From contig JARGPU010000006.1 in assembly GCA_029210325.1 (NCBI GenBank), positions 62,001-126,000 of the forward strand: a stretch of DNA of 64,000 nt, in the 5' to 3' direction. Source of the stretch: Alcanivoracaceae bacterium. GTDB taxonomy: Bacteria; Pseudomonadota; Gammaproteobacteria; Pseudomonadales; Alcanivoracaceae. This document shows positions 1 through 11,466 of the stretch, piece after piece. The notes under the pieces are model-generated. The model was not told the DNA's origin. It did no database searches and saw nothing but the letters and a program-made list of their open reading frames with translations. Both the position numbers and the translations under genes were made by a program. Numbering within the stretch: position 1 is the stretch's first letter; each line of letters opens with the position of its first letter.

Positions 1-1266
1 GGCGTGGCCAGCTTCATGATAGGCGGTGTTGAGCTTCTCTTTTTCATTCATCACCATGGAGCGGCGCTCAGCCCCCATCATGATTTTGTCTTTGGCCTTC
101 TCAAACTCTTCCATGTTGACCACACGCTTGTTGGCGCGAGCAGCGAACAGGGCGGCTTCATTAACCAGGTTGGCAAGATCTGCCCCAGAGAAACCCGGCG
201 TGCCACGGGCAATCAATGCCGGCTTAACGTCGTCGGCAATTGGCACGCTGCGCATATGCACTTTCAGAATCTGCTCACGACCACGCACATCGGGCAGCGG
301 CACTACTACCTGACGGTCAAACCGTCCAGGACGCAGCAAGGCAGCATCGAGCACGTCAGGACGGTTGGTAGCAGCGATCACGATCACGCCTTCGGTGCCT
401 TCAAAACCGTCCATTTCCACCAGCAGCTGGTTCAGGGTTTGCTCACGCTCATCATGACCACCACCCAGGCCTGCCCCGCGGGAACGGCCGACCGCATCAA
501 TTTCATCAATAAAGATGATGCAAGGAGCATGTTTCTTGGCCTGTTCGAACATGTCACGCACTCGGGAGGCGCCGACACCCACAAACATCTCAACGAAATC
601 AGAGCCAGAGATAGAGAAGAACGGCACCTTGGCCTCACCCGCGATGGCCTTGGCCAGCAAGGTTTTACCAGTACCCGGCGAACCGACCATCAGCACGCCA
701 CGGGGAATTTTGCCGCCAAGACGCTGGAACTTGCCCGGGTCACGGAGAAACTCGACCAGCTCCTGAACTTCCTCCTTGGCCTCTTCAACACCGGCGACGT
801 CCGCAAAGGTCGTCTTGATCTGATCTTCGCCAAGCAGACGAGCACGGCTCTTGCCGAAGGTCATGGGCCCTCCAGCGCCACCACGACCACCACCCTGCAT
901 CTGCCGCATAAAGAAGATAAAGATGGCCAGAATCAGCAGTATTGGCAGAATAGAAAGAAATAACTGGGTCAGGAAACCCTGACGCTCCGGCTCCTGGCCA
1001 ACAATAACCACGCTGTTGTTGTGCAGGGTCGGTAGCAAATCAAGATCCAGAATCGGCGGCTTGACCGTTTCAAAACGCCCACCACCAGACAACTCACCCG
1101 CAATACGGGTGTCATTGATAGTGACTTTGGCCACATCACCATTCTCAACCCGGGTAATAAACTCGGAATAGTCCATACGCTGGCTGACAGCCTGCGGACT
1201 GATGCTCTGTGCAACCACATAAAGAACCCCGGCGATTACCAACCAGAGAAGGATATTGCGGGTCAT
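1..1266 (-). CDS. ftsH: ATP-dependent zinc metalloprotease FtsH (3' part beyond window)
   Basis: Membrane-anchored AAA+ protease that degrades misfolded membrane proteins and short-lived regulators. The visible 422 residues start at ATG 1266 with TM1 (about residues 4-20), a periplasmic segment, TM2 (about 101-119), the AAA module with Walker A GSPGTGKT (194-201), Walker [11 protein letters not shown] and the second region of homology. The sequence runs off the window just after the zinc-binding HEAGH (417-421), so the rest of the protease domain is missing here. It follows rlmE by 66 nt on the same strand, the usual rlmE-ftsH pair. Confidence 0.98.
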   Translation of the reverse strand, partial: MTRNILLWLVIAGVLYVVAQSISPQAVSQRMDYSEFITRVENGDVAKVTINDTRIAGELSGGGRFETVKPPILDLDLLPTLHNNSVVIVGQEPERQGFLTQLFLSILPILLILAIFIFFMRQMQGGGRGGAGGPMTFGKSRARLLGEDQIKTTFADVAGVEEAKEEVQELVEFLRDPGKFQRLGGKIPRGVLMVGSPGTGKTLLAKAIAGEAKVPFFSISGSDFVEMFVGVGASRVRDMFEQAKKHAPCIIFIDEIDAVGRSRGAGLGGGHDEREQTLNQLLVEMDGFEGTEGVIVIAATNRPDVLDAALLRPGRFDRQVVVPLPDVRGREQILKVHMRSVPIADDVKPALIARGTPGFSGADLANLVNEAALFAARANKRVVNMEEFEKAKDKIMMGAERRSMVMNEKEKLNTAYHEAGHA

Positions 1267-1331
1267 GTCGTTCAAACTACACCTCTTGCCCGGCGCTGAC
1301 CGGGAGATTCTGGGACGTTCGGATATCCAAA

Positions 1332-1955
1332 TTACACCATTTTGAGGCCTGACCCCAGCAGATAGACCTCATTGGAGCGCGGCCGACTGGCCGCAGGCTT
1401 ACGGGTTACCACGCTACGAAAGGTGTCGTGAAGAAGCCGTCGGAACTCCTCGATCCCCTCACCCTGAAACACCTTGACCAGAAACCGACCATCCGGTTCC
1501 AGCACCCGCGACGCCATATCCAGCGCCAACTCCGCCAAATATATGGCGCGCGGCATATCCACCGCACGGTTACCACTCATATTGGGGGCCATATCCGAAA
1601 TAACAAGGTCTACCTTGCCACCTCCGAGGACATCAAGCAGCTGCTGGAATACCTCGTCCTCACGAAAGTCACCCTGGATAAAGGTCACCCCCGGCAAAGG
1701 CTCCATGGGCAGGATGTCTGAGGCCAGCACCAGCCCCTTGTCACCGACCAGTCGGGCCGCCACCTGAGACCAGCCTCCAGGTGCCGCACCAAGGTCCAGC
1801 ACCCGCATTCCCGGCCGCAGCAACTTATCTTTATCGTTGACCTCAAGGAGCTTGTAGCATGCCCGCGAGCGGTAGCCCTCAGCCTGGGCGCGAGCTACCC
1901 AAGGGTCATCAAAATGCTCCCTGAGCCAGCGATCACTGCTTTTTGAACGTGCCAT
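1332..1955 (-). CDS. rlmE: 23S rRNA 2'-O-ribose U2552 methyltransferase RlmE (FtsJ/RrmJ)
   Basis: SAM-dependent methyltransferase that modifies U2552 of 23S rRNA at a late step of 50S maturation. The 207-residue protein has normal family length, with the SAM motif [15 protein letters not shown], then [14 protein letters not shown] and [10 protein letters not shown], which carry the acidic and lysine residues of the K-D-K-E catalytic set. It lies upstream of ftsH in the same direction and divergent from yhbY. In E. coli the pair is heat-shock controlled; I see no clear sigma-32 site directly upstream here. Confidence 0.97.
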   Translation of the reverse strand: MARSKSSDRWLREHFDDPWVARAQAEGYRSRACYKLLEVNDKDKLLRPGMRVLDLGAAPGGWSQVAARLVGDKGLVLASDILPMEPLPGVTFIQGDFREDEVFQQLLDVLGGGKVDLVISDMAPNMSGNRAVDMPRAIYLAELALDMASRVLEPDGRFLVKVFQGEGIEEFRRLLHDTFRSVVTRKPAASRPRSNEVYLLGSGLKMV

Positions 1956-2055
1956 CGGTTACCGTATCGGGATTGCTTCGTGACAGTTAGAATAGCCGCC
2001 CTTTTGAACCAGCGCATTGGCCATTGACCACAGGCTGCGCCTAGCGGAGAACATC

Positions 2056-2370
2056 ATGCCCCTTAGCCCCCAGGACCGGAAGCGCCTGAAAGCCATCGGC
2101 CACCACCTCAATGCCATCCTGATCCTCGGCGACAAGGGCCTGAGCGAAAATTTTATCGAGGAGCTGAACCTGCGGCTGGAGGATCATGAGTTGATCAAGG
2201 TACGGGTCAATGCGGAAAGCCGCGAAGACCGGCGTGGCATCGTCACTGCGCTTTGCGAAACCGGCGAGTGCGAACTGGTACAACTGATTGGCAAGATTGC
2301 CATACTGTATCGGCCGGCAAAGAAGCCGAATCCCAAGCTGTCCAACCTGCTGCGTTTCTCAGCCCGCTGA
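2056..2370 (+). CDS. yhbY: Ribosome assembly RNA-binding protein YhbY (CRM domain)
   Basis: Small CRM-domain protein that associates with pre-50S particles. With the ATG at 2056 it has 104 residues, the normal size; a purine-rich GCGGAGA lies upstream. An in-frame TTG at 2017 would add 13 residues without family support. The conserved loop ILGDKGLSENFIEEL fits the GxxG-like RNA-binding motif. It is divergent from rlmE and convergent with greA, the standard gammaproteobacterial arrangement. Confidence 0.95.
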   Translation: MPLSPQDRKRLKAIGHHLNAILILGDKGLSENFIEELNLRLEDHELIKVRVNAESREDRRGIVTALCETGECELVQLIGKIAILYRPAKKPNPKLSNLLRFSAR

Positions 2371-2382
2371 TCCAGTGCCCCC

Positions 2383-2414
2383 CCGAAGCAGCGGCGCAAA
2401 CGCTGCTGCTTCGG
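2383..2414. terminator. Hairpin between convergent yhbY and greA
   Basis: A 14-bp stem (2383-2396 with 2401-2414, one G-T type mismatch) and a CAAA loop fill the gap between the two convergent stops. There is no long T tract, so it may be a weak or bidirectional terminator, or an RNA 3'-end protector. Confidence 0.5.
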
Positions 2415-2432
2415 CAGCCACCTGCCCGGACC

Positions 2433-2909
2433 TCAGATATGCTCGACCTTGTCGATCTCGTACTCGACCATGCCGCCGGGAGTATCGATTTCTACCGAAT
2501 CCCCTTCCAACTTGCCAAGCAAACCACGAGCGATCGGTGAGCCTGCAGAGATTCGTCCCTGCTTGATATCTGCCTCGTCGTCACCAACGATGCGGTAGGT
2601 CTTACTCTCATCCGTGTTGACATTGATAATCGTCACGGTACAGCCGAACACGACCTTGCCGGTGTAGGGAATACTGCGAATATCAATCACCTGAGAGGCA
2701 GACAGCTTGCCCTCAATATCAGCAATGCGCCCCTCGATAAAACCCTGATCCTCACGCGCGGCGTGATATTCAGCATTTTCCTTCAGGTCACCATGCTCTC
2801 GCGCCTCGGCAATCGCCTTGGAGATACGCGGGCGCTCGATTGTCTTCAGACGCTGCAGCTCTTCCTCCAGCGACTTGGCACCTTCAATGGTCATGGGAAA
2901 GCGTTGCAT
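2433..2909 (-). CDS. greA: Transcription elongation factor GreA
   Basis: Secondary-channel factor that stimulates RNA cleavage by backtracked RNA polymerase. 158 residues: an N-terminal antiparallel coiled coil (to about residue 75, with the acidic tip region [12 protein letters not shown]) and a C-terminal FKBP-like domain ending in the typical [17 protein letters not shown]. It starts 3 nt after the carB stop, so it is read with carAB. Confidence 0.98.
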   Translation of the reverse strand: MQRFPMTIEGAKSLEEELQRLKTIERPRISKAIAEAREHGDLKENAEYHAAREDQGFIEGRIADIEGKLSASQVIDIRSIPYTGKVVFGCTVTIINVNTDESKTYRIVGDDEADIKQGRISAGSPIARGLLGKLEGDSVEIDTPGGMVEYEIDKVEHI

Positions 2910-2911
2910 AA

Positions 2912-5900
2912 TTATGCTCCTGCCAGCTCGGCGTGCATGTCCTGCAAACGCCGCACTTCAATTTCACCATCAATGGTCAACGACTGACACACTGCCTTGG
3001 CCGCTGCGATGGTGGTGGTATAGAAAACCTTACGCTGCAGCGCCGAGCGGCGAATGGCAAACGAATCCCTGATGGCCTGCTTGCCCTCGGTGGTATTAAC
3101 GATCAAATCCACCTCGCCATTCTTGATCATGTCGACGATATGCGGGCGACCTTCCAACACCTTGTTCACCGGCGAAACGCTAATACCAGCTGCCTCAATC
3201 ACCGCTGCAGTACCGCGAGTAGCCACCAGCTTGAAGCCGAGCTTGCTTAACTCACGGGCCACTTCAACTGCGCCTGCCTTGTCTACCTCACGCACGGAAA
3301 CAAACGCAGTGCCCGCGCGAGGAATACGTTCGCCGGCACCCAACGCAGCCTTCCCGTAGGCTTCTGCAAAAGTGGCCCCGACACCCATCACCTCACCGGT
3401 AGACTTCATCTCCGGCCCAAGAATCGGATCCACTTTCTGGAACTTGGCAAACGGGAATACCGCTTCCTTGACGTGGAAGTAAGTCGGGACGATTTCCTTG
3501 GTAAAGTTCTGCTCCGCCAAGCTGGTACCTGCCATACAGCGGGCCGCCACTTTAGCCAACGACACGCCGATACACTTGGACACGAACGGCACCGTTCGAG
3601 AAGCGCGCGGGTTCACTTCAAGCACATAAACTTCGCCACCTTTTACCGCAAACTGGACGTTCATCAGACCAATAACGCCGAGCTCTCGCGCCATGGCAGC
3701 AGACTGCTCGCGCATGACGTTCTGCAAACCCTCATCCAGCGCATAGGGGGGCAGTGAACAAGCAGAGTCGCCAGAGTGCACTCCCGCCTGCTCGATATGC
3801 TGCATGATTGCGCCGACAACGACATCCTTACCGTCAGACACCGCATCCACATCGGTTTCAATGGCGTCATCAAGAAAGCGATCCAACAACACAGGTGAGT
3901 CATTGGAAACCTTTACCGCGTTCTTCATGTAGTTACGCAGCTCGTCCTCGTTATAGACGATTTCCATGGCCCGGCCACCTAGCACGTAGGAGGGCCGCAC
4001 CACCAACGGATAGCCAATCTCCGCCGCCAGACGCACGCCATCTTCAATGCTACGGGCAGTTCGATTCGGCGGCTGCTTGAGGCCGAGCTTATTAACCATC
4101 TGCTGAAAACGCTCGCGATCTTCCGCTTCGTCAATCGCATCAGGACTGGTACCGATAATCGGCACACCGGCGGCCTGCAATGCGCGGGCGAGCTTCAGCG
4201 GTGTCTGGCCCCCGTACTGAACGATCACGCCCTTCGGCTTCTCGATATGACAAATCTCAAGTACGTCCTCTAATGTCACCGGCTCGAAGAACAGGCGATC
4301 GGAGGTGTCGTAATCGGTGGACACAGTTTCCGGGTTACAGTTGACCATAATGGTCTCGTAACCATCTTCGCGCATTGCCAGCGCAGCGTGTACACAGCAG
4401 TAATCAAACTCAATGCCCTGACCAATTCGGTTAGGACCACCACCCAGCACCATTATCTTGTCACGGTTAGACGGCTTCGCCTCGCACTCTTCATCATAGG
4501 TCGAGTACATGTAGGCCGTATCAGTGGAAAACTCCGCGGCACAGGTGTCAACGCGCTTGTATACCGGACGCAGACCAAACTCATGACGACGGGCACGCAG
4601 GTCCGCCTCTTTGACACCAAGTAGACGGGCCAAACGAGCATCAGAGAAGCCCTTGCGCTTGAGGCGATAGAGGGTGTCACGATCCAGCTCGGTGTAGGTG
4701 GAAGATGCCAACAGCTGCTCTTCACGAATCAGGTCTTCAATCTGCACCAGATACCAGTAGTCAATCTTGGTCAGTTGATACAGCTCTTCCACGGTAAAGC
4801 CGGCGCGGAAAGCATCGCCCAACACCCAAATGCGATCCGGCCGGGGAGTCGCCAGCGCCTGCGCAACCTGGGTGCGCATATCGCCATCAGCGGGATCCAG
4901 CGCTGGATCGAAACCAGTGGAATCGGTTTCCAGCCCACGCAGTGCTTTCTGCATAGACTCCTGAAAGTTGCGACCAATGGCCATCACTTCACCGACCGAC
5001 TTCATCTGGGTGGTCAGCACCGGATCAGCTTCGGCAAATTTTTCAAAATTGAAACGCGGAATCTTGGTAACAACGTAATCAATGGACGGTTCGAACGAAG
5101 CCGGAGTCTTACCACCAGTAATGTCGTTCTGTAGCTCGTCCAGCGTATAACCCACCGCCAGCTTGGCGGCCACTTTGGCGATTGGAAACCCAGTGGCCTT
5201 GGACGCTAGCGCCGAGGAGCGGGATACCCGCGGGTTCATTTCAATCACCACCATGCGACCGGTATCAGGGCAGACACCAAACTGCACATTGGAACCGCCG
5301 GTCTCCACGCCGATCTCGCGTAGCACCGCCAGCGATGCGTTACGCATAATCTGGTATTCCTTGTCCGTCAGCGTCTGTGCCGGGGCAACGGTAATCGAGT
5401 CACCGGTGTGCACACCCATCGGGTCAAAGTTTTCGATCGAGCACACGATAATGCAGTTGTCCTTTTTGTCACGGACCACTTCCATCTCATACTCTTTCCA
5501 GCCAAGCAGCGATTCGTCAATCAGCAGCTCTTTGGTTGGCGAAAGATCCAGACCACGCTGGCAGATTTCCTCAAACTCTTCCCGGTTATAGGCAATACCA
5601 CCACCTGAACCGCCCATGGTGAAACTGGGCCGGATAATGCAGGGGAAGCCGATCGAATCAAGCACCTGGAAAGCTTCTTCCATACTATGTGCAATGGCTG
5701 AGCGCGGGCACTCCAGACCAATCGATTTCATCGCCTTATCGAAACGCTGGCGATCCTCTGCCTTGTCGATAGCATCAGCATTGGCACCGATCATTTCCAC
5801 GCCATGCTTGTCCAGTACACCATGACGCGCCAGATCAAGAGCGCAGTTCAGGGCGGTTTGGCCGCCCATGGTCGGCAGCAGCGCGTCCGGCTTTTCCTTC

Positions 5901-6136
5901 TCGATGATTTTTTCCACCGTCTGCCAAGTGATTGGCTCGATGTACGTGGCATCCGCCATGGCCGGATCGGTCATGATGGTTGCAGGGTTCGAATTCACCA
6001 GAATGACGCGATAGCCTTCCTCGCGCAGCGCCTTGCAGGCCTGGGCTCCGGAGTAGTCAAACTCACAGGCCTGACCAATAACGATCGGGCCGGCGCCGAT
6101 GATGAGGATGCTCTGGATATCAGTTCTTTTCGGCAT
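2912..6136 (-). CDS. carB: Carbamoyl-phosphate synthase large subunit
   Basis: Synthesises carbamoyl phosphate from bicarbonate, ATP and ammonia delivered by CarA, feeding both pyrimidines and arginine. 1074 residues, the full family length. Two homologous ATP-grasp halves are visible, the first opening with [20 protein letters not shown] and the second with [19 protein letters not shown]-terminal MGS-like allosteric domain follows (about residues 935-1074). Encoded 57 nt after carA and directly before greA. Confidence 0.99.
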   Translation of the reverse strand: MPKRTDIQSILIIGAGPIVIGQACEFDYSGAQACKALREEGYRVILVNSNPATIMTDPAMADATYIEPITWQTVEKIIEKEKPDALLPTMGGQTALNCALDLARHGVLDKHGVEMIGANADAIDKAEDRQRFDKAMKSIGLECPRSAIAHSMEEAFQVLDSIGFPCIIRPSFTMGGSGGGIAYNREEFEEICQRGLDLSPTKELLIDESLLGWKEYEMEVVRDKKDNCIIVCSIENFDPMGVHTGDSITVAPAQTLTDKEYQIMRNASLAVLREIGVETGGSNVQFGVCPDTGRMVVIEMNPRVSRSSALASKATGFPIAKVAAKLAVGYTLDELQNDITGGKTPASFEPSIDYVVTKIPRFNFEKFAEADPVLTTQMKSVGEVMAIGRNFQESMQKALRGLETDSTGFDPALDPADGDMRTQVAQALATPRPDRIWVLGDAFRAGFTVEELYQLTKIDYWYLVQIEDLIREEQLLASSTYTELDRDTLYRLKRKGFSDARLARLLGVKEADLRARRHEFGLRPVYKRVDTCAAEFSTDTAYMYSTYDEECEAKPSNRDKIMVLGGGPNRIGQGIEFDYCCVHAALAMREDGYETIMVNCNPETVSTDYDTSDRLFFEPVTLEDVLEICHIEKPKGVIVQYGGQTPLKLARALQAAGVPIIGTSPDAIDEAEDRERFQQMVNKLGLKQPPNRTARSIEDGVRLAAEIGYPLVVRPSYVLGGRAMEIVYNEDELRNYMKNAVKVSNDSPVLLDRFLDDAIETDVDAVSDGKDVVVGAIMQHIEQAGVHSGDSACSLPPYALDEGLQNVMREQSAAMARELGVIGLMNVQFAVKGGEVYVLEVNPRASRTVPFVSKCIGVSLAKVAARCMAGTSLAEQNFTKEIVPTYFHVKEAVFPFAKFQKVDPILGPEMKSTGEVMGVGATFAEAYGKAALGAGERIPRAGTAFVSVREVDKAGAVEVARELSKLGFKLVATRGTAAVIEAAGISVSPVNKVLEGRPHIVDMIKNGEVDLIVNTTEGKQAIRDSFAIRRSALQRKVFYTTTIAAAKAVCQSLTIDGEIEVRRLQDMHAELAGA

Positions 6137-6193
6137 GGTCTCTACCAGTCAATTCTGCAAACCCGCATGGCGGGATGTCTGACACAAGCAACC

Positions 6194-7321
6194 TTATTGG
6201 GCCGCTTCCATCAGCTCGATAAAATGATCAAACAGTGGCGCCGCGTCATGCGGGCCGGGACTCGCTTCCGGGTGACCCTGGAAGCTGAATGCCGGCTTAT
6301 CAGTGCGGTGGATGCCCTGCAGCGAACCGTCAAACAACGACACATGAGTGGCGCGCAAATTTGCCGGGAGGCCCGTCTCAAGCACAGCAAAGCCGTGATT
6401 CTGGCTGGTGATCATCACCACGTTACGATCCAGATCTTTCACCGGATGGTTGGCACCGTGGTGACCAAACTTCATCTTCCCGGTTTCGGCGCCGCTGGCC
6501 AGCGCCAACAATTGGTGGCCCAGACAGATACCAAACACCGGCAGGCCGCTATCAACAATGACCTTGATCGCTTCAATGGCGTAATCACAGGGAGCCGGAT
6601 CGCCCGGACCGTTGGACAGGAACACGCCGTCTGGCTTCATTGCCAACACTTCACTGGCCGGCGTTTGTGCCGGCACCACGGTCAGGCGACAGCCACGGTC
6701 TGCCAGCATGCGCAGAATGTTGCGCTTAACACCGTAGTCATAGGCCACCACATGAAAGGGCGTCTCGGCCGGGGTGATATGGCCTTTACCCAGCTGCCAA
6801 CTACCCTCGGTCCACTGGTAGGCCTGATCGACTGAAACCTCTTTGGCCAGATCCATGCCCTTCAGGCCCGGAAAACCTTTAGCCGCTGCCAGCGCTTTAG
6901 CTTCATCGATATTGTCGCCAGCAAGGATGCAACCGTTCTGGGCACCTTTTTCGCGCAAGATGCGGGTCAAGCGACGGGTATCAATATCGGCAATGCCAAC
7001 CACATTGTGGCGCTTCAGATAGTCCGACAGGGACTCCTGCGAGCGGAAGTTGGACGCCACCATGGAGACATCACGAATAATCAGGGCTTTCGCCCACACC
7101 CGGGTAGATTCCTCATCCTCGGCGTTGACGCCGACATTGCCGATATGGGGATAGGTCAGGGTGACCATCTGCGCGGCATAGGAGGGATCAGTCAGGATTT
7201 CCTGGTAGCCAGTTAGTGCGGTGTTGAAAACCACCTCACCCACCGCTTCACCGGTTGCACCAATAGCGACGCCGCGAAAGATGCTGCCGTCTTCCAGTGC
7301 GAGTAGGGCCGGGACCGTCAA
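6194..7321 (-). CDS. carA: Carbamoyl-phosphate synthase small subunit (glutaminase)
   Basis: Class I glutamine amidotransferase subunit that supplies ammonia to CarB. I place the start at TTG 7321, because GGAGG lies 5 nt upstream and the protein then begins [15 protein letters not shown] with 375 residues, near the family norm. The in-frame ATG at 7399 lies inside the terminator hairpin and is unlikely. The nucleophile cysteine is in [15 protein letters not shown], and the His/Glu of the triad are in [13 protein letters not shown]. Expression is probably set by the leader described at 7353-7482. Confidence 0.97.
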   Translation of the reverse strand: MTVPALLALEDGSIFRGVAIGATGEAVGEVVFNTALTGYQEILTDPSYAAQMVTLTYPHIGNVGVNAEDEESTRVWAKALIIRDVSMVASNFRSQESLSDYLKRHNVVGIADIDTRRLTRILREKGAQNGCILAGDNIDEAKALAAAKGFPGLKGMDLAKEVSVDQAYQWTEGSWQLGKGHITPAETPFHVVAYDYGVKRNILRMLADRGCRLTVVPAQTPASEVLAMKPDGVFLSNGPGDPAPCDYAIEAIKVIVDSGLPVFGICLGHQLLALASGAETGKMKFGHHGANHPVKDLDRNVVMITSQNHGFAVLETGLPANLRATHVSLFDGSLQGIHRTDKPAFSFQGHPEASPGPHDAAPLFDHFIELMEAAQ

Positions 7322-7352
7322 GGCAACCTCCAGTGTGTGATTCAGAGCAGGA

Positions 7353-7415
7353 TCAGCGAGCCGCGCGTACGTGCAAAAAAGCGAGATGGACTGCTCCATC
7401 TCGCTTTTTTGTCAT
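7353..7415 (-). CDS. Putative carAB leader peptide
   Basis: A 20-codon ORF ([20 protein letters not shown]) starts at ATG 7415 and ends at TGA 7353, 32 nt before the carA TTG. It spans the whole intrinsic terminator of the carA leader and has three arginines (5, 17, 20). A coding sequence across a terminator is the layout expected when ribosome position controls attenuation. The ribosome-binding site is weak (only a short purine run), so translation is unproven. Confidence 0.45.
   Translation of the reverse strand: MTKKRDGAVHLAFLHVRAAR
7375..7410 (-). terminator. Intrinsic terminator in the carA leader (possible attenuator)
   Basis: Perfect 16-bp inverted repeat (7375-7390 and 7395-7410) with a 4-nt loop. 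The stem ends in six A/T pairs, so it has a T tract in both directions. It lies downstream of the predicted carA promoter and about 54 nt before the carA start, so it can stop transcripts before carA. It may also end dapB transcripts. Confidence 0.85.
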
Positions 7416-7453
7416 TCTTGGCGCGGGTCGGATAGACCCTTGGGCGGGTGCGT

Positions 7454-7482
7454 ATTGTAGGGACTGCCCCTCGCCATGTCAC
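7454..7482 (-). promoter_or_regulatory. Sigma-70-type promoter for carAB
   Basis: On the minus strand, GTGACA (-35, 7482-7477), a 17-nt spacer and TACAAT (-10, 7459-7454) each match consensus at 5 of 6 positions. It sits between the dapB stop and the leader terminator, giving a leader of about 125 nt. Confidence 0.6.
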
Positions 7483-7517
7483 GGGTAAAAAGGCTGATTA
7501 ACTCCCCGGAATGGCAG

Positions 7518-8324
<807 letters not shown>

Positions 8325-8352
8325 TCACCTGCAGGAAAAGGTGCGCTAGTGT

Positions 8353-8370
8353 ATCGGGTCACAGCCCGAT
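8353..8370. promoter_or_regulatory. Small inverted repeat between dapB and the deaminase gene
   Basis: ATCGGG, a 6-nt loop, and CCCGAT lie in the 80-bp divergent intergenic region. It could be an operator or a 5'-UTR hairpin. No regulator can be assigned. Confidence 0.25.
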
Positions 8371-8395
8371 GAATAACCCCGGACGGCAGAGAAAC

Positions 8396-8992
8396 ATGGC
8401 AGCAAACGAGATTCACCTTAGCCAGCCCGACTGGCTTGCCAGCGAGTGGCTTGCAGCGCAGAGGCAACGACCAAACCCGGCCGATGACCAGGGTCGGCTC
8501 CAGGCAGTGCTGGCTTTGGCAGCGCTGACCGTAGCACACGACAGCGGCGGCCCATTCGCCGCCGCCGTCTACGCTCTGGACACGGGAGAGCTTATTTCTA
8601 CATCGGTTAACACGGTAGTGAGCAATCACTGCGCAGCCGCCCATGCGGAGCTTCAGGCGCTATCTCAGGCGCAACAAAAGATCGGCAGCTACACCCTGAT
8701 AGATCGCCCCTGCGTGCTGGTGAGCTCCAGCGAGCCATGCACTATGTGTCTGGGAGCCATCGCCTGGAGTGGTGTAAAGCAACTGGTATTTTCCTCCACT
8801 CGGGAAGATGTGGAGCAAATTGGCTTCGATGAGGGACCAACAACTGAAGAATGGCGTCAGCAACTAACCGAGCGCGGCATTCATGTTATCGGCCCAATGC
8901 TACGCGAAGAGGGTCGCCAGATACTGAGGGACTATCAGAGCCGCCAAGGAGTTATCTATAACGCCCGGCCAATAGGCCCAGCTCAAATCTGA
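8396..8992 (+). CDS. Nucleoside/nucleobase deaminase (cytidine-deaminase-like fold)
   Basis: Zinc-dependent hydrolytic deaminase of the CMP/dCMP-guanine deaminase family. With the ATG at 8396 it has 198 residues. Zinc and catalytic motif HAE at 83-85, and PCTMC with cysteines 115 and 118, followed by LGAIAWSGV. The substrate cannot be read from sequence: the long N-terminal part and extended C-terminus look more like guanine deaminase/RibD-type relatives than TadA. It is divergent from dapB, and its last 10 bp overlap the convergent gene at 8983. Confidence 0.85.
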   Translation: MAANEIHLSQPDWLASEWLAAQRQRPNPADDQGRLQAVLALAALTVAHDSGGPFAAAVYALDTGELISTSVNTVVSNHCAAAHAELQALSQAQQKIGSYTLIDRPCVLVSSSEPCTMCLGAIAWSGVKQLVFSSTREDVEQIGFDEGPTTEEWRQQLTERGIHVIGPMLREEGRQILRDYQSRQGVIYNARPIGPAQI

Positions 8993-10140
8993 AACGGCGG
9001 CAGCAACACGCAGTAGAGATTATCGCCAGTACGCTCCATGTGCTTGCGACGCGCCCGATCAAAGCTGCGGAAGCCGGAACCACTGGCCTGCAGCGCCTGT
9101 ACTTCCTGCAGGCGCTTCTGCGCGTACAGACGATCCAGTGCCTCCATGCTATAGGACGGCTCCGAGGCCACCGCCGCCTCAAGCTGACGAATAGCCTCAT
9201 CAGTCTCTTTGGTCTGCTCCATGTATAGCAGGCTGTTGGCATATTCGTAACGGACGATAGCCATATCCCCGGCCAGCTCCACCGCCCGGGTGAAAATCTC
9301 GTCGGCATTGACTGGCTGTGCGTTGAACGTCATGCGTCCGGCGGCTTTACCGACCCGGCGAATCACATTGGCATCAAAGGCCGCATTGAGGGCCAGCGAC
9401 AAGGCGTGATCCGGATCCACCGCCATGGCCTCATTGGCTGCATTAATCACCATCGGTGCATAGCCGTTGGCAAGCATCACCGGCACCGGCACGTCCTCGG
9501 CCAGACGACCGACGGCATAGGCGAAACCCAGCCGGAAAATTACATAATCTTTGTGGAACTCCTCTTCCCCCGGCAAGAACGGCTGCGCCTGAGCATAGGC
9601 CTGAATGCGGTCGATAGAGTCCTGCAGCATCATCTGCTTAGCCGAATCGGTGCGGGTCAGGTACATGGCCTGCATCAGCTGGGCAAACACTCCCGGCACC
9701 TCCGCGTAGCCACCATAGCGAATGCCCAGATCACGGGCCTTACGGAAGTCACCGCGGAAAAATGCCTGCCAGACTTCCAGCACATTCAGGCTATGCATTT
9801 CCCAATCCGCATCCTGATGCCCCAGCTGGCGCATCAGATCAGGGAAGCGGGTATAGCGCTCTCGCAGGTACTCGGCGGACGGGAAAGCGATCTTCAGGCC
9901 ACGCATCAGGTGTGGCCATTTTTCGCGGATCTCATCGAAGGTGTAGGTAAAGGGCAGAGGATCGAACGGCACTTTCTCCCATTCACCCTCCACCACCAGA
10001 GGATCAATGACGATTTTCGCCCCGTCCCTCTGATCGAAAGTGGCAATGGCTCGCTGTCGGGCCTCATCACCCGGCGAAGCAATACAGAAAAATGGCAGAC
10101 TGGCGCAAATGACAAGCGCTCTGGCGAGTATCCGTCTCAT
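8983..10140 (-). CDS. Exported helical-repeat (TPR-like) protein of unknown function
   Basis: Not recognised as a named family. With the ATG at 10140 (GG-rich stretch just upstream) it has 385 residues and a clear signal peptide (hydrophobic 4-20, cleavage near CIASP-GDEA). The mature part is rich in Ala/Leu helices. Spaced segments such as AVELAGDMAIVRYEYANSLL and AIRQLEAAVASEPSYSMEAL resemble TPR units. It follows dnaJ on the same strand behind a hairpin, so it may be a separate transcript. A role in envelope processes is only a guess. Confidence 0.75.
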   Translation of the reverse strand: MRRILARALVICASLPFFCIASPGDEARQRAIATFDQRDGAKIVIDPLVVEGEWEKVPFDPLPFTYTFDEIREKWPHLMRGLKIAFPSAEYLRERYTRFPDLMRQLGHQDADWEMHSLNVLEVWQAFFRGDFRKARDLGIRYGGYAEVPGVFAQLMQAMYLTRTDSAKQMMLQDSIDRIQAYAQAQPFLPGEEEFHKDYVIFRLGFAYAVGRLAEDVPVPVMLANGYAPMVINAANEAMAVDPDHALSLALNAAFDANVIRRVGKAAGRMTFNAQPVNADEIFTRAVELAGDMAIVRYEYANSLLYMEQTKETDEAIRQLEAAVASEPSYSMEALDRLYAQKRLQEVQALQASGSGFRSFDRARRKHMERTGDNLYCVLLPPFQI

Positions 10141-10170
10141 CCCCGAAAACCTGTTGTTGTTATTTGTCAG

Positions 10171-10194
10171 GTTGCCCGCCAACAGGCGGGCAAC
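10171..10194. terminator. Perfect hairpin downstream of dnaJ
   Basis: 10-bp perfect stem (GTTGCCCGCC with its complement) and a 4-nt AACA loop between dnaJ and the next minus-strand gene. It lacks a T tract. It may attenuate dnaJ read-through or fold in the 5'-UTR of the downstream gene. Confidence 0.45.
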
Positions 10195-10247
10195 TCAGTG
10201 GGGACGACTATAGCAGTGCAACTAGTGGCAACAATCCGGCAAATGTC

Positions 10248-11372
10248 TCAAAAGCCATCAAAAAAACGTCTTACACCTTCAAACCAGCTTGTTTTACGCG
10301 GGTTATGGCGAGAGTCCTCACTGCTCATTGATGCCTGAAACTGGCGTAGCAATTCTTTCTGCTCACTGCTCAAGCCCACTGGCGTCTCCACCACAATGCG
10401 GCACATCAGATCACCAGGCGGCCCACCTCGCACGGAGGTGACACCCTTACCACGCAGCCTGAACAGCTTTCCGGTCTGGGTCTCCGCTGGGACTTTCAGC
10501 TTAACTCTGCCGTCGATAGTCGGCACTTCGAGCTCTCCACCAAGGGCTGCATCGACAAACGAAACAGGCACTTCACAGTACAAGTCGCTGCCATCTCGCT
10601 GGAAAATTTCATGCTCCAGCACGGATATCTGCACGTACAGATCCCCCGACGGGGTGCCATTCTGACCAGCTTCGCCCTCGCCCGCCAAACGGATACGGTC
10701 ACCGGTATCAACACCGGCAGGGATCGCCACGGACAGGGTCTTGGTCTTTTGCACTCGACCCTGACCATGACACTTCTTGCATGGGTTCTTGATAATGGTG
10801 CCGCTGCCACGGCAAGTCGGGCAGGCCTGCTGCACGGTAAAGAAACCCTGCTGCATGCGCACCTGGCCAACGCCGCCACAGGTTGGGCAGCCGGTGGGCT
10901 TTTCAGAGCCCTGTGCGCCACTGCCTTCACAGCTGTCACAGGTTGCCCATGTCGGCACGCGAATTTTCTCGTCGGTGCCTTTGACCGCGCGCTCCAGATC
11001 AATTTCCAGGGTATAGCGCAAGTCAGCACCACGACTCGGCCCGCGGCGTCTACCACCGCCAGCTCCGCCAAAAATATCTCCGAAAATATCTCCGAAAATA
11101 TCGCCAAAACCGCCAGCGCCATGAGCACCGCCACCAGCCGCCTGACCATCCACACCGGCATGGCCGAAACGGTCATAGGCCGCCCGCTTATCGGCATCGT
11201 TCAAGATCTCGTAGGCCTCCTTGGCCTCCTTGAACTTTTCCTCCGCCTCAGCATTGTCCGGATTGCGATCCGGGTGATACTTCATCGCCAGGCGACGATA
11301 AGCTTTTTTCAACGCATCCGCGTCGGCTTCGCGGCTCACGCCGAGGACTTCGTAATAATCGCGCTTGGACAT
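10248..11372 (-). CDS. dnaJ: Hsp40 co-chaperone DnaJ
   Basis: Stimulates the DnaK ATPase and delivers substrates. 374 residues from ATG 11372 ([11 protein letters not shown]); an in-frame ATG at 11384 would add four residues. J domain with HPD in YHPDRNPD, a Gly/Phe linker with three FGDIF-type repeats, four CxxCxGxG zinc repeats ([32 protein letters not shown]), and the C-terminal substrate domains. The tandem GDIFGDIF run near residue 85 is a short repeat in the linker. Downstream of dnaK across two small hairpins. Confidence 0.98.
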   Translation of the reverse strand: MSKRDYYEVLGVSREADADALKKAYRRLAMKYHPDRNPDNAEAEEKFKEAKEAYEILNDADKRAAYDRFGHAGVDGQAAGGGAHGAGGFGDIFGDIFGDIFGGAGGGRRRGPSRGADLRYTLEIDLERAVKGTDEKIRVPTWATCDSCEGSGAQGSEKPTGCPTCGGVGQVRMQQGFFTVQQACPTCRGSGTIIKNPCKKCHGQGRVQKTKTLSVAIPAGVDTGDRIRLAGEGEAGQNGTPSGDLYVQISVLEHEIFQRDGSDLYCEVPVSFVDAALGGELEVPTIDGRVKLKVPAETQTGKLFRLRGKGVTSVRGGPPGDLMCRIVVETPVGLSSEQKELLRQFQASMSSEDSRHNPRKTSWFEGVRRFFDGF

Positions 11373-11406
11373 GGTGTCAGTCATTTCCTGTTCGCCTATC
11401 GGCACG

Positions 11407-11427
11407 ACGCCGGGGCGAGCCCGGCGT
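11407..11427. promoter_or_regulatory. Hairpin between dnaK and dnaJ
   Basis: 8-bp stem ACGCCGGG/CCCGGCGT with a 5-nt loop in the dnaK-dnaJ gap. A second small repeat (GTCAG/CTGAC) lies beside it. Such hairpins often lower dnaJ output relative to dnaK; that role is inferred. Confidence 0.4.
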
Positions 11428-11466
11428 GGTGAGTCAGTTGTCGGACGTCAGACGCCTGACAGCAGA

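Noticed and set aside
5804-6835. Plus-strand open frame of 343 codons opposite carB/carA
   Set aside because: Lies antisense to two certain genes, with no recognisable domain or ribosome site; a result of codon bias in the opposite strand.
7319-7399. ATG 7399 as carA start
   Set aside because: It lies inside the terminator hairpin, and the extra 26 residues do not match CarA; TTG 7321 has a strong GGAGG.
9406-10338. Plus-strand open frame of 310 codons
   Set aside because: Antisense to the exported helical protein and dnaJ end; no family features.
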